The notes under the pieces were generated by a model. It made no database searches, was not told the origin of the DNA, and worked only from the letters and a program-made list of their open reading frames with translations. This document shows, piece after piece, positions 9,776 through 20,283 of a stretch of 33,153 nucleotides of DNA. A program made the position numbers and the translations under genes. The stretch's first letter is position 1. Every line of letters begins with the position of its first letter. Source of the DNA: Chara braunii (lineage: Eukaryota > Streptophyta > Charophyceae > Charales > Characeae); the NCBI GenBank assembly GCA_003427395.1, contig BFEA01000649.1:660489-693641 (forward strand), written 5' to 3'.

Positions 9776-10630
9776 GCGACCAAAAAAATATAAGCGACTA
9801 GCAGAGAAAGTAAGGTCGGCGGCAATCGCCCGGGAGCGATCAGCGCCAAAAGGGATAGCTGAAGAAGAGATCGCGAGAGAGCTAAAAGAGAGGAAAAACA
9901 AAGAGCCGCAGTGCTTAACAAAGGAAAGAATAACGGAAATGGATATCGGAGACGAGAATTGGACAGAGCAGAAAAGAGAACGTGTGTTGGAAGTTCTTAA
10001 GACCTGCGATAAAGCAATAACGTTTAGTGATGTAGATGGAAGCAGGATCGATCCTAGGTACGCCAAACCTGCTAGAATCTATACAATTCCGCACACGCCA
10101 TGGAACGACGCAGAATGGAAGTACGCACAGAAAAAGAAAGAAGAGGTGATCATGTTTTTAAGGGAGAAAATGACTTTTCGTGTAACTTAGTCATCAGATA
10201 ACGCCTATGCAAATAGATGGTTCTTCCTACGGAAACCAAATGGGAAGATCCGGTGGATTCAAGATCTCCGGAAGGTAAATGGGGTCACCATCCGCAATGT
10301 CGGGTCTATTCCCCACGCGGATCTCTTAGGGAGATACCGCTAGATCCTAGAGACAGACATCTTACTGCCATGCACACTCCGTTGGGATTAGTCCAGATGA
10401 TGGTAGTACATATGGGTTGGACTAACGGAGTTGTGGTATTCCAGATTGCTATGGTAGCGGTCCTGAAAGACTTCAGTCCTGACAAGGTGGAAGTTTTTCT
10501 AGATGACTTCATGATTAAAGAACCAGTGGAGAAGGATGAGACCGAGGTCGCTCCTGGCGTCAGAAGGTTTGTACAGCAACACTTGACAAATATTTGCGTG
10601 ATTTTAAAGCAACTAAACGACGCTAATTGA
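9776..10630 (+). pseudogene. Ty3/Gypsy reverse transcriptase relic
   Basis: RT copies the element's RNA into DNA. The N-terminal connector (RPKKYKRLAEKV onwards) leads into NRWFFLRKPNGKIRWIQDLR, a typical finger motif with the fixed RKxxGxxR pattern. TAG at 10188 interrupts. Near 10330 the expected motif A with its catalytic Asp is missing: the sequence jumps from HADLLG to DPRDRHLTAMHTPLGLVQ, consistent with a small internal deletion plus a frame change. Motif C survives as VEVFLDDFMIK with both Asp residues. Without motif A the enzyme cannot be active. Confidence 0.85.
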
Positions 10631-11340
10631 CAGTCAGTGGGGCAAAGAGTCGGTGGACAATGTCCTCGATTAAGATTCTAAGGTTTATTTGTGACGCAAG
10701 AGGACTTGAACTGGCCGTTGTCACTGCATAGCGCGACCAAGGTTCGTCAGTTTTGAGGAGTTGTAGGGTAATCTTTATACAAGGGTACGCGAAGAAAGTT
10801 GAACCTCTTAGGATTCATCTTCGTAAGACCGAACAGTTTTACTGGGATTCTTCGCAGGAAGTTGTCATGCTTGCACTTAAAGAGGAGTTTAAGGAAGGAG
10901 GATGGGTCTTAGGCGTACCATTCTTTGAGGACGAGATAATTAGGCATTTCATAGTATCTACGGATGTTGGGCCATATTCAGTCGGGGGATTGCTTTCCCA
11001 GAAAGACGTTGAAGGGAAAGAGGGACCGCTAAGGTTCGAGAGTAGGACGCTTAACACTGCGGAGCGTAACTACAACCAATTTAGAAGAAGGTGTTAGTTG
11101 TTCTCCGATATTTAGACGCATTCGGGCACTACATATGTGGGAGGCGATTTATCTTACCAGTGGATCCCACGGCTGTTGCTTCAGTTCTACAAAAAAATTT
11201 CAGCTTGACGGATAATACTATCGTTTGTTGGTTAATTCGGATCCGACTTTTTTATTATAATGCCGAGAGGATCTCTGACACTAAAAACACAGTTGCTGAT
11301 GAACTTTCGCGGATACCGATTGACACCGAGCAACCAATAG
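10626..11340 (+). pseudogene. RNase H domain relic
   Basis: RNase H removes RNA from the RNA-DNA hybrid during reverse transcription. The thumb/connection (SIKILRFICDARGLEL) is followed by the RNase H core: VSTDVGPYSVGGLLSQ carries the first catalytic Asp, and TLNTAERNYNQF holds the conserved Glu. A stop at 11095 and a frame shift intervene before YICGRRFILPVDPTAV and NTVADELSRIP, the characteristic end of the domain. Family placement is firm because motif order and spacing match Ty3/Gypsy pol. Confidence 0.85.
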
Positions 11341-11345
11341 TTATA

Positions 11346-12890
11346 GCAGCACTGACTATGACTGAACTGAAAGAAGCGGATCGGTTTCTGGTTAACCTTT
11401 ACGAAGGGAAGTATCAGGCGATAGGATTGCACCTGTCAGGCGAGGAAAATCTAGATTCGGAGATCAAGAGACAGGCAGCTCAGTTTTGTCTTAAATCAAG
11501 ACACCTGTTTCGCAGGCCTATAGGATTAGGAATGCCTCTACAAGTCATCAATGATCCTGAAGAGAAACAGTCTATAGTAGCTGAACTCCATGACGATGTA
11601 GTTGGTGAACATAGAGAAGTAAAGGCACGTATGAGAAGGTGTGTAGGCTATACTGGTGGGAAGGTCAGTACACGGACGTTGAGAAGTACTGCATGACCTG
11701 GAAGGAGTGCCAGAAGAGGGCTCTCGTGAAATACAAAGGGCCTCTTCACCCATCTTACCCTACTAGGCCAAGAGAGAAGGTGCATATTGATTTAATCAAG
11801 ATGCCAAAGGGGGTGGGCAACATGAACTACGTGGTGAACATTAGGGACGATTTCACAAGTTTTGTAGACGGTAAGCCCATCATGACAAAGTCAGCTAAGG
11901 AAGTCAAGAACTTCGTCCCAGAATATCTGTCGGGATATGGCTGCGTTAATAGGATTGTGATGAATAGAGGAGCGGGTTCTTAGCAGACGAGGTTCAAAAC
12001 GTGTTCAAAAAGGCAAGAGTTAGGATATCGATAGTCACTGCCTATCACCCTCAGTCCAACTCACCCGTAGAACGAGGCCATCAATCTTTGATAGCATCGC
12101 TATCTAAGTGGTGTAGAGGTAAGGACAGTGACTGGCCGCGCTACTTTTGATATGCAATATGGGCAGACAATTTCATGGTCCGGGCTAGTACATGTTATCC
12201 GCTTTATACTCTATGGTTTGGAAGGCATTGCCCTCTATCCATAGAGTTTCATGTGGACAGCTGGACTATTGTCGACTAGGCGAACGACATGTCATGGGAG
12301 GAGTTTTTGGCTGCTCGAACGAGACAAAAAGCTTACTATTAGAAGATAATCTTATGGCAGCAGTTGATCGACTAGTTGTAGAAAGATTGAAAGGGAAGGA
12401 GAGATGGGATGAGAGTATCAGGATTAAAAAAGACAAGATAAGCGTAGGCGATATGGTGCTTCTCTACGACGCGGCTTTGGAAAGGACTTAGTCAGGGAAA
12501 CTGGCAAATAGATGGATGGGGCCTTATCACGTGGTCGAAGCGCTCGATTGGGGAGCCTATATGATAGCCGAATTGGACAAATCTAAGTTGAGAGATCCAG
12601 TGGTTGGGGCTAGGCTAAAGTTATTTAGACCAATGAGACCTTCAACCCCTACTCCTTCACGATCTGATCCCAAAGGAAAAGGGAAGGCGAAAATAACAGA
12701 CGAATCATCATGGAGACAGTTCGAGATAGGAGAGAGTTCAAGAAAGAGGAAGAGAATAGAGACCCGAAAAGTGAAAGGTTTGACACTAGGGAAGAATAAG
12801 AAGTTTTTCGTACTCAGGAGACCGAAACGAAGAGTCCGCAAGACGGGGTCGTACATCGGGACCGCTTCCATCACGAAGAGGAAAGAATGA
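11346..12890 (+). pseudogene. Integrase relic with basic C-terminal tail
   Basis: Integrase inserts the DNA copy into the genome. The HHCC zinc domain is recognisable (ELHDDVVGEHREVKAR, then YCMTWKECQKR), but the first Cys of the final Cys pair is Trp. In the catalytic core the first Asp is kept (VHIDLIKMP), the second is Asn (IVMNRGAG), and the Glu is kept (SNSPVERGHQSL). Frames change at 11640, 11980 and 12300, with several stops. The C-terminal domain reads GPYHVVEALDWGAYMIAELD and ends in a Lys/Arg-rich tail, with no chromodomain seen. Confidence 0.85.
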
Positions 12891-13880
12891 GAAAAAATTA
12901 TCTTTGCCTATACCCAAGCAACACAGATTTAGGAAAAACAAGAAGCATCTTCTCAGTCTCACGGTTTTCGAAAAACCTAAACATAAGATACTCAAGCGTT
13001 GATACGGACGATGTGTACGGCCGGTCACTTTGAAACTTGTATGTTTCCTCTGACCAACACGGCAGGATCTCGACGAGGACGTCGAGAAGAGGTCCGGGCT
13101 TACTATCGAACAACCGCAGACCGGTGTCGCACTTTTTCCAGTCGGGCCACTTCGGGCGACCGGAAAGCCAACAGGCTGTCACGCAGGATTTGGATGTTGA
13201 TGTTTGCAATAAATAAAATAAATTAAACAATGCAAATCCCTTCCTGTTGTGTGCGTCCGGCTTCGAGCGACACCCTTCAATTGCGGTCTTCGTCGGTCCC
13301 CGGTCTTAGGAATCTTTTATTTTGATTCGGAACAACAAAGAATCATGCAAGTAATAATCATGAAATTTTGGTGTGTCATGCATGTGTCAGTTTGTCAATT
13401 TACTAATTTTGATAACTGTGACAAGACCATCATAAAGCGTAACCATCATGCAAGGACAATGCAAACGATGCAGGAATGAATGACTCAAGGCAAGACAAGA
13501 TCGATGATCATGTGAGAGAAGAGGAAAGTTCTTCATCGCATCAAGTCCACAAACGAACAGACAAACAGAGGACCATTGTTACTATAGTCAGCTCTCTTTC
13601 TCCTCTCTAAAGATCGTGTCGTACTCAGAGATCAGGCAATGGTTAATATGTTGTCCAATGATCCTTGAGCGAGTCCGCATAGTGCTGACCTGTACTTGAG
13701 AGAAGGTCTGTTGCGGCCTGTATCTGATGACTGGGCTCAAGTCATGAGTCTGCTCTGGTGGAGATATATGTCACGCTCATGAAGATCTTGTCTGGAATCC
13801 GATGTCCTAAAATACTTACTGATCTTGAGACGACTTGTCACATGATCGGTCTTATTGAATGCTGACGACACTTATTGTAT
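12891..13880. other. 3' non-coding end of the Ty3 relic and flank
   Basis: No gene. TGTCGC at 13135 followed by CAGGCTGTCACGCAG at 13172-13186 resembles a second site at 21023 and 21098-21112, which suggests both belong to the same LTR family. An A/T-rich segment (aataaataaaataaattaaac) near 13210 could be a polyadenylation region. LTR limits are not proven. Confidence 0.4.
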
Positions 13881-14045
13881 TGTTGTTGTCACCGAGATTC
13901 TCTGTTGTGATCATCATCGTTCCTGCTATCACCGGAACTGTCCGCTGTGACCAGCGTCGTTGCTGCTATCACCGGAACTGTCCGTTGTTACCAGCATCGT
14001 CGCTGTTACCACCGGAACCTCCCGTTGTGGACAGCATCATGTCCC
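13880..14045. repeat. 40-bp tandem repeat
   Basis: About four units of the form CACCGGAACTGTCCGTTGTG followed by accagcatcgttgctgctat. The accgg motif recurs at 13931, 13971 and 14011, a 40-bp period. No coding meaning is evident. Confidence 0.8.
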
Positions 14046-14219
14046 CTTACAATGGGATCTGCTGAGAGTAAACTTAGATCATCGACAGAGTTCACCTAAT
14101 TTGAACTCGCTGAAACTGAAAATTAAACTCGGCAGCATTTCGACTTACTAAAGACTGAACTGAGAACTGAACGGATGTTTTCCCTGAAAGTCGCACTAAA
14201 AAATATGAAATCAGATATG

Positions 14220-14500
14220 AACTGAACTTTCTGAAAACTAAATTGAACTTTAGAAAATGAAACTGATCTCACTGAACTTACTGAAATCGAATTGAATTTG
14301 AAGAGATGAAACTGATATCATTTGAATTACTGAAATCGAACTGAACTTGGAGAGATGGAAATCATCTCGTCGAACTTATTGAAATCGAAATGAACTTGAA
14401 GAGATGAAACTGATTTCATTGAACTTTACTGAAATCGAACTGAACTTGAAGAGATGACACTGATCTCAATTGACTAACTGAAATCGAACTGAACACACTG
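14220..14500. repeat. 49-bp tandem repeat
   Basis: Units beginning CTGAAATCGAACTGAACTTG occur at 14281, 14330, 14379, 14429 and 14478, so the period is 49-50 bp. Each contains gaagagatgaaactgatctc. Short ctgaac/ttgaac motifs extend the same composition from about 14110 to 14640. Confidence 0.85.
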
Positions 14501-15162
14501 TGTTTGGTCTGAATATATTGAAATTCACACTGACAACTGATCTTAACTTCCCGAAACTGAACTGAGAACTTACTCGGAACTGCTTTGAAATCTTTATGAA
14601 AGTCCGCACTCAAACTGAACAGAAATTTCACCAAACTTCACCATTTTCTGAGCTTTAACTGAACGCACTGTTTTTTTGAAGTCTCATTAAACTCTGAGAT
14701 ATTATGGGTATTTCTGCGTTCTGAGCTCTCTCCGAATCTGCTATTTCTTAATATGTACAGAACCTGTTAATTCCTGAGTCCATATCAGGCCTGTAATTTT
14801 CTGATTTTTCTCTGATTTCACCGATTTCTTTCTGAGCCTGCTGTTTCCCAAGTTTGAGCATTTGATCTGTCCTTTTTCCAGTGTGCTATGAAACACCCTG
14901 TTTTGTCCTCGCTCCGTTATAACACATAGGGTCAGATAGCTCAGTTCTGTTTTGGGTTCGATTATAGCACAAAGTCTTCAACCGTGCTCTGACCCCCATT
15001 TTGATTTTACATAGGATACAACACCCCTCTTGTTCAAGTACTGCACCAGGGTGCAGCACTGTTCACTTCCTGTTCATAGGCTGCACAAGTGATATCCTCA
15101 TCGTTTCTCCATTCTTATAGAAGTTAGAGTGCAGCCTCAGGCCGCCCATGTTCAAATGGAGC
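14501..15162. other. No gene seen
   Basis: T-rich, ctgatttctgag-like low-complexity sequence followed by unique DNA up to the start of the 5-kb repeat. No open frame with a recognised domain, RNA gene or LTR end was found. Confidence 0.5.
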
Positions 15163-15977
15163 GTTGTCAGCGCGAATACCCTTACAAGGGTATCCGCCCT
15201 GGTTTTTGCAAGTGACAGAAAGGCTTCGTTAACTTGAATTTTTGAGTGCCTGCGCGGAAATGCGGTGACCACCCGCGCGCAGGCTAAGGTTTGTCCGAGT
15301 AGGAAGGGTGAGTGGGCGCACAGTTTTAAGGCGCGTGTGTGATTTTGCCATTCGAGTTAATCGTGACGTCGGGCATAATTATCCGGCTCGATTTTTGTAT
15401 GTCGATTAGATTGAGGATTAAGAGGTTTTGATTTCTGTTTACCGCGTTCGATCGGCGGTAGATTCGACATGCGGAGTGGCGTAAGTGGTGGCCGAGGCGC
15501 AACCTGTGCGGGACGGAGTAGACGCTCGACAGCCGCGCGTTTGGTCGTAGGTAGGGATAAGGCTCAGGGTCACTCTCCTGGCCCCGAGCGCCGCGCCGCA
15601 CCGCCCTATATGGTATTCCACGGGCATGGGTCACAGGTTTGGGCTTAGCCCTATAGGTTACGATATCGGAGTTACATGGTGGAGGTATGGGGATTGAGGT
15701 CAGCGGACAACAGCATGGGAGCAATGGAGCGGCGAGAAGCGAAGGGGTTGAGGGTCCTGCGAGACTATCCCCCTTTTGTTTTGTTGGGGGAGCCCGATCA
15801 CAGGCCCGCGTTGCAGGACCAAAGAAGCGCCAATGGGATCCGCGCGCGGGGTAGGGAGTTACGACGGGGCAGAGGCAGGGCGTTCAGGCTTGCCTGAGGG
15901 TGGTGTTTTTCCCCCGTCAGCAGACCCGGTGAAAAGGCCGAGTGGATTTTGAACTGCCGTGGGGCACTGCCTTGTGC

Positions 15978-16523
15978 AGGCTCTTCGAAGATTCGGATGG
16001 CCCCTGCGCCAGGGTGATACTCGTAGATCGGAGGAGGGGGACCTGTGTAGTCGCTGCGCAGGGTTGGTGTGCTAGGAGTGAATCAGGATGGGAAGCGAGG
16101 TGGGTGCGTGCAAAAGGAGGGTAGAAGAGGAAGGGACCTTCGTTTTTCTCCAAAAGGGGGAATGACGCAGGGAAGGTCCACATGACCCCCGTGCGAAGGA
16201 GATAAGCATAAAGCAAATAGGGGAGGGGGTTGTCCCCAGCTGAGAATCCCTGGGGCACCCGTCGAAATAGGGGTGACGCAGGGGGGGATCCACGTAATGA
16301 TTACGAGAGGCATGACGTATGCAACGGAAGGGAATATATGCGAATCCGGGAGTGAACCAGGACTCAAACTGGGCCTGGCGCGGTGTGGAGGGCGGCCTCC
16401 AGTAGGCTCGCGGGCCACGACCTCACGCGAAATCCTACGAGGCATCGGGCAAAGGGGGAACGATATGGGAAAGATTCGCTTAGCCCCTGCACAAGGGTGA
16501 CGCGCATAGATCCTAAAACATGG
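15978..16523 (+). pseudogene. Four diverged U6-like units in tandem (R1 units A-D)
   Basis: Four segments align with the U6 core at intervals of about 115-190 bp. A (15978-16032) keeps GGATGGCCCCTGCGCCAGGG but has lost its 5' part. B (16131-16215) has AAAAGGGGGAATGACGCAGG and ACATGACCCCCGTGCGAAGG. C (16245-16326) is the most diverged (GTCGAAATAGGGGTGACGCA). D (16432-16523) has GGGGAACGATATGGGAAAGA and TTAGCCCCTGCACAAGGGTG. All keep the order stem, AAxxGG, (A)CGxxA(C)AGxG-like box, CCCCTGCGxxAGG. No Pol III promoter elements were found, so these are probably pseudogenes. Confidence 0.65.
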
Positions 16524-16604
16524 GCCAGATTCGGGAGTTACGGGAAAGACAGTATTGTGGCCGCGCGAATCCCGAGGAGCCGCGGGGTGTTGCCCGACCA
16601 AAAA

Positions 16605-16716
16605 GTCCTTCGGGACATCCGTTAAAATTGGAACGATACAGAGAGGACTAGCATGGCCCCTGCGTAAGGATGACACATATAAATTGAGTGACGGTCCGAA
16701 CGACCGGGATTTTTTT
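16605..16716 (+). ncRNA. U6 snRNA-like sequence (R1 unit E), probable pseudogene
   Basis: U6 is the catalytic RNA of the spliceosome. This copy has the 5' stem-loop GTCCTTCGGGAC, the linker ATCCGTTAAAATTGGAACG, the ACAGAGA box that pairs with 5' splice sites, the AGC triad (CTAGCATGG) and the CCCCTGCGTAAGGATGACAC stem-loop region. It ends in a T-run (16710-16716) like a Pol III terminator. Differences from the consensus include GGACTAGCA for the usual GATTAGCA and a changed 3' tail. No plant upstream element (TCCCACATCG type) or TATA box is evident just upstream, so transcription is doubtful. Confidence 0.8.
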
Positions 16717-18812
16717 GCTTTTCTTTTTTTCGTCGTGCGTTTTGGGCGAACTGCTGGGCAGCAGCGTCCCCGTGTTGACGGCAACCAGACGACAGCGGAA
16801 GCGAGAGAGGCGGGCATCGCGTGGCGGGGAAGCAAGCGTGGCACAAGGGAAAGGAGGTGGCCCGCACGGTCCTTGGCTATTTTGAGCGCGAGAAGAGGCG
16901 GGTTTGGGGTTTTGGACGCGGGCGAGCTCAATGGTGGAGTCAGGATGGCGGGGGGGGGGAGTGTGAAGGGAGTTAGTATGAAAACGGGTGCACGGAGGTG
17001 ACGGGACGAGTGGATATGGCAGGAGGGAAAGCCGGATATCTCGCCCGATTCTTTATAGAATCAGGCAAAGTAAGGTGCTAGGTTGGGGTTCTTGGGTAAG
17101 GCGATTCTGATAGCGGTGTTAGTTTCAAGGATTAGTGGTTAGTTTTGAAGTGGCATTAGGGAGGTGTTGCGCCTAGGAACGGGGACTTGACTACGAAAAT
17201 CTATTCACCCACGTTCTAGCGGAAGATTTATTTCGAATCCGCTTGTCCTATGACCAAAGTGCTGCGAGCTCAGACGTGGCGGTGGAGACGGACTTCGCGA
17301 CAGGATAGCGGATTTTGAAGTACGAGGTAAGGGGGGCTGCGCCCCGGGGTGAAGCCAGCAGACGCAAATGTACCCGGCCGCGTTCTAGTGGAAGGTGCAT
17401 TCGATTTGCCTATTCGAACGAAGGAAACCGCATGAAGCAAGATGTGGGGTTGAAGACTCACCTGTAGCGAATGTGTTCCCTGTACGATCGGTCAGCGAAG
17501 CTTCTCACTACTTCGCTGCACCTGTGGCTGGAAGGCATGGACCTGGCCGTATTCATGCGGCGAATTCATTCAATTTTGCTCATCCTATCGGTGATACTGG
17601 TATAAAGTCCGTCGCAGGGATTGGAGGCCTACCTGTTCGGTCGGGGTAAGGCTCGTAGTGACGACGGAGTAGCGGGGAGTGAAGTTGTGATCAATTCGAG
17701 ACATCTGTGTTGCCGATAGGTGATGACGGATGTCTGTGTGCAGGAGGAACCGACAACCGCGAGGCCAGAGACTTACCTGCTGGCCCGTACGGGGTACCTT
17801 GCCAAGCATTGGGAGAGCCGGGAACTGCAGGCGGACTGCTAGCTACTTAGACAGGCTGCAGTAGAGGGGAGGTGTGTACCTGGCGAGGTAAGGCAGCAAG
17901 AGCCAGAACTGGAGCAGCAGGCGAAGAAAGGGGCTGAGTGGCCGACCTGCACCCCGTTGTTGGCCTTGACCCTAAGAGAGGGGGGGGGGGGTCCACCTGC
18001 AGTACAAGGAATCGGGCCCTGCAACTGCCCGTGCGTTCGGAGCTGAACCAGTTGTTGTGCTTGCCGCGGATGACTGCTGCTGATGCCGAGGAGTAGTAGT
18101 TGTAGAGGGGAGGACTGTCACTGTTGTTTGCTGATGCACAGGGTAGATTGCTGCAGGGTTGAACCGAAGCTGCTAGGCCTGCTGCACCTCCACTGCGCTC
18201 CATTGCAGAGCTCGCCGTGCGTTTTTTATAACTAGAAGGAACGACGCTTGAGACGTACACTACTTAAGTATAGTTGATTAAGGCCGCATGGTTGCAGCGT
18301 CACTTAGGGTACCGATGGTGAGGCGTAGGGAGAGGGATCAGAGGCTTGTAAAAGGGGGTTATCACTGCATTTTGGGACCTCGACAGGAGGGTCTGTTTTA
18401 GCAGCCTGACTTCGGGTTGGCCAAGCTGCTGCGTTTTTGGCCGCCATTGTGGGGCCCTCAGACGACTGAAGGCCTCTGTGGGAGGTTTGCCCCACCGATT
18501 GCAGGAGCTCTGCCTGAACTCAGGAGGAGTCCTGGAGGCAGGGAACTTAGTGGTAATTCCCCGACCCCCTCTATAACCCCCACTATAACCCCTAGCTATA
18601 CGTCCTTCTATGGTTAACTGAGCGTATGGTGTGAACCCTGTATTGAATTTTTGTTCGGCCTTCATGACTTGAATTCAGATTAAGTAAAGGAATGTGTGTG
18701 CAATTTCAATTTCAGACTTATTGGTTGCCTGAAAGCAGATTATGAATAAAAAGGGGTTGCATCTGGGGGAAGGTTGGGAGGAAGGCAGTATTGTGTGCCG
18801 ACTGATTGGGTC
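16717..18812. other. Middle of R1, no gene seen
   Basis: GC-rich sequence conserved in R2. It contains a rough internal duplication (CGTTCTAGCGGAAG near 17212 and CGTTCTAGTGGAAG near 17383), a 10-G run near 17983, and no frame that survives in both copies. Short frames on either strand are disrupted by copy-specific shifts. Confidence 0.5.
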
Positions 18813-19762
18813 GTTGGGGCTGGGAGGTCCCCATAAGTTTGGGGAAGCCCAACGCTTTGTTTACTTTGGTTTTGCATGGAGCATCAGGCCGCTCTATAAG
18901 TTTAGGTAACCTGATTGCTTTGGAGGCTGGGAAGTCCCCATAAGTTTGGGGAGACCCAGTGCTGTGAATTGCATGGAGGGTGGGGACGCTCTATAAGTTT
19001 AGGTGACCTGACTGCTCTGACTTGTGAGGGTTTGACTGTGAGTGATTTTCAGGGACCCAAGGCGCTCTATAAGTTAAGGTACCTTGGGTTGCCTTGTTTG
19101 CTTGGGGTTCCTTTCAGTTTCTTTCTGTTCTGAACGAGAAGGTCTGAACCACTCTATAAGTTTAGGTGGTTCAACCCTTTTCTTGTTTCATTATAAGGGA
19201 ATAATTCTGGCAGGAGGGAGGCCGTTCTATAAGTTAAGGTGGCCTGGCCCGCTGCCTCGCACAGACTGGATCAGAGAGGAATGAACCTGGCAGAGGATCA
19301 GACGGCTCTATAAGTTTAGGTAGTCTGACCCAATGCCTCGCACAGGTTGGAACCCAATGGTTATAATTTGGTTATATTGTATTACTATGTTATTAAGAAC
19401 AGGCTAGGCAGGCCGCTCTATAAGTTTAGGTAGCCTAACTGTAGCTTATCACAACTAAAGAGAGTACAAGTAAGAGGTATAACTGAAGGTAAGTCTGGGC
19501 AAACTGAGCAATGTTCTAAGTTAAGCGGGTCAGCCCAATGTCCATTTTGAAAATTAAGTTCAGAGAGATATATATATAACTTGGTTATTTAAACAGCTCA
19601 GAGCGACTAGAGTGGTCTAGTCATATGCCGAAAGAAGAGAGAAGTAGTTGTGTCCTCTGTTCCGTGTATATTTGGCTAAGTCAGATGCGCTCTATAAGTT
19701 TAGGTGATTTGACTTTAGGCCTGGCTAAGTTGGGCACGCTCTGTAAGTTCAGGTGGTCTGAC
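18813..19762 (+). repeat. Ladder of about 12 shared-loop hairpins (R1)
   Basis: The loop GCTCTATAAGTTTAGGT recurs at intervals of about 40-180 bp, and at most sites the flanks form a different stem. Examples: 18927-18959 (CTGGG..TCCCC pairing with GGGGA..CCCAG), 19055-19089 (ACCCAAGG with CCTTGGGT), 19145-19173 (TGAACCAC with GTGGTTCA), 19298-19328 (TCAGAC with GTCTGA), 19679-19714 (AGTCAGAT with ATTTGACT through a G-T pair), and 19729-19762. Loop conserved, stems varying but complementary: this is a designed-looking pattern not explained by simple tandem copying. R2 holds the same ladder. Confidence 0.8.
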
Positions 19763-20164
19763 CTACGCCTTACGTAAGTTGGGTATAAAGGGGTAACTCA
19801 CAGAAGGAGCATAAACTATCGTTTGCTAAGAACTTGGGGTTGGTGAGAGTACTTACCTTGTGGTTTGGCCTGCATGTGGCTCAGTGAAGTTCCTACTTGG
19901 TCTGAGTTTCAGGTTGACAGGTAGTTGCTTTAGAGGCTCGCCCCGTGCTAGAGCGATAGGAGTTAGCTCAATTCCTGCATTTTCCGAGCTAAGTTTTTTT
20001 CTTAGATCAATTCTTGTATTTTCTGTGATCTTTTGTTATACTTGGCTTTGTATAAATTTTGGTAAGCTACTTTCTTTACGGGAAGCGCTACCAAAATTTC
20101 TGCAAATCCAAGGAGTTTGTCAACTTTTGACTTTCAAAGATTCAGCTTGTCTACAGTTCATACA

Positions 20165-20283
20165 TGGTGATCTTTGTTGTTTTGTTGTCGGTTGTCGATT
20201 CGTCGGTCTACGACTCAATTCCAACCCATTTCCCCGGACTCAACCTAAAAAGTTTTAGCCTTGGTGATCTTTGTTGTTTTGTT
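20165..20283. repeat. Short direct repeats at the end of R1
   Basis: GGTGATCTTTGTTGTTTTGT occurs at 20166 and again at 20263, exactly where similarity between R1 and R2 stops. The 75 bp between the two copies is not repeated elsewhere in the window that I can see. It may mark an insertion or a repair junction. Confidence 0.7.

Larger units (their letters stand above)
2896..13230 (+). mobile_element. Decayed Ty3/Gypsy LTR retrotransposon
   Basis: The order upstream ORF, gag, zinc knuckle, protease, reverse transcriptase, RNase H, integrase is the Ty3/Gypsy order, with integrase last. Every domain is broken by stops and frame changes, so the element is not autonomous. Outer limits are approximate because no pair of LTRs was identified. 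A candidate LTR-type start (TGTCGCAC) lies at 13135, after pol. Coding runs to 12890. No chromodomain is evident after the integrase; the C-terminus is a Lys/Arg-rich tail. Confidence 0.85.
15163..20167 (+). repeat. 5-kb direct repeat, copy R1
   Basis: Aligned by eye with 27670-32720 in the same orientation; about 90% or more identical in sampled stretches, with many C/T and G/A differences. It starts at GTTGTCAGCGCGAATACC and ends at GTTCATACATGG. Contents in order: a CG-rich hairpin (15248-15284), U6-like units (15978-16716), about 2 kb with no gene, and the hairpin ladder (18813-19762). Relative to R2 it keeps 204 bp at 17654-17857 and lacks about 195 bp after 15846. It could be a long LTR, a non-autonomous element or a segmental duplicate; no coding frame is conserved. 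Confidence 0.85.

Noticed and set aside
16605-16716. A working U6 gene
   Set aside because: No plant-type upstream element or TATA box could be seen upstream, and the 3' stem and AGC-proximal bases deviate from the consensus. Kept as U6-like only.
16083-16931. A 282-codon open frame on the - strand across the U6-like array
   Set aside because: It is antisense to the U6 units. In R2 the matching frame breaks by shifts, and no domain is recognisable; GC-rich antisense frames are expected here.
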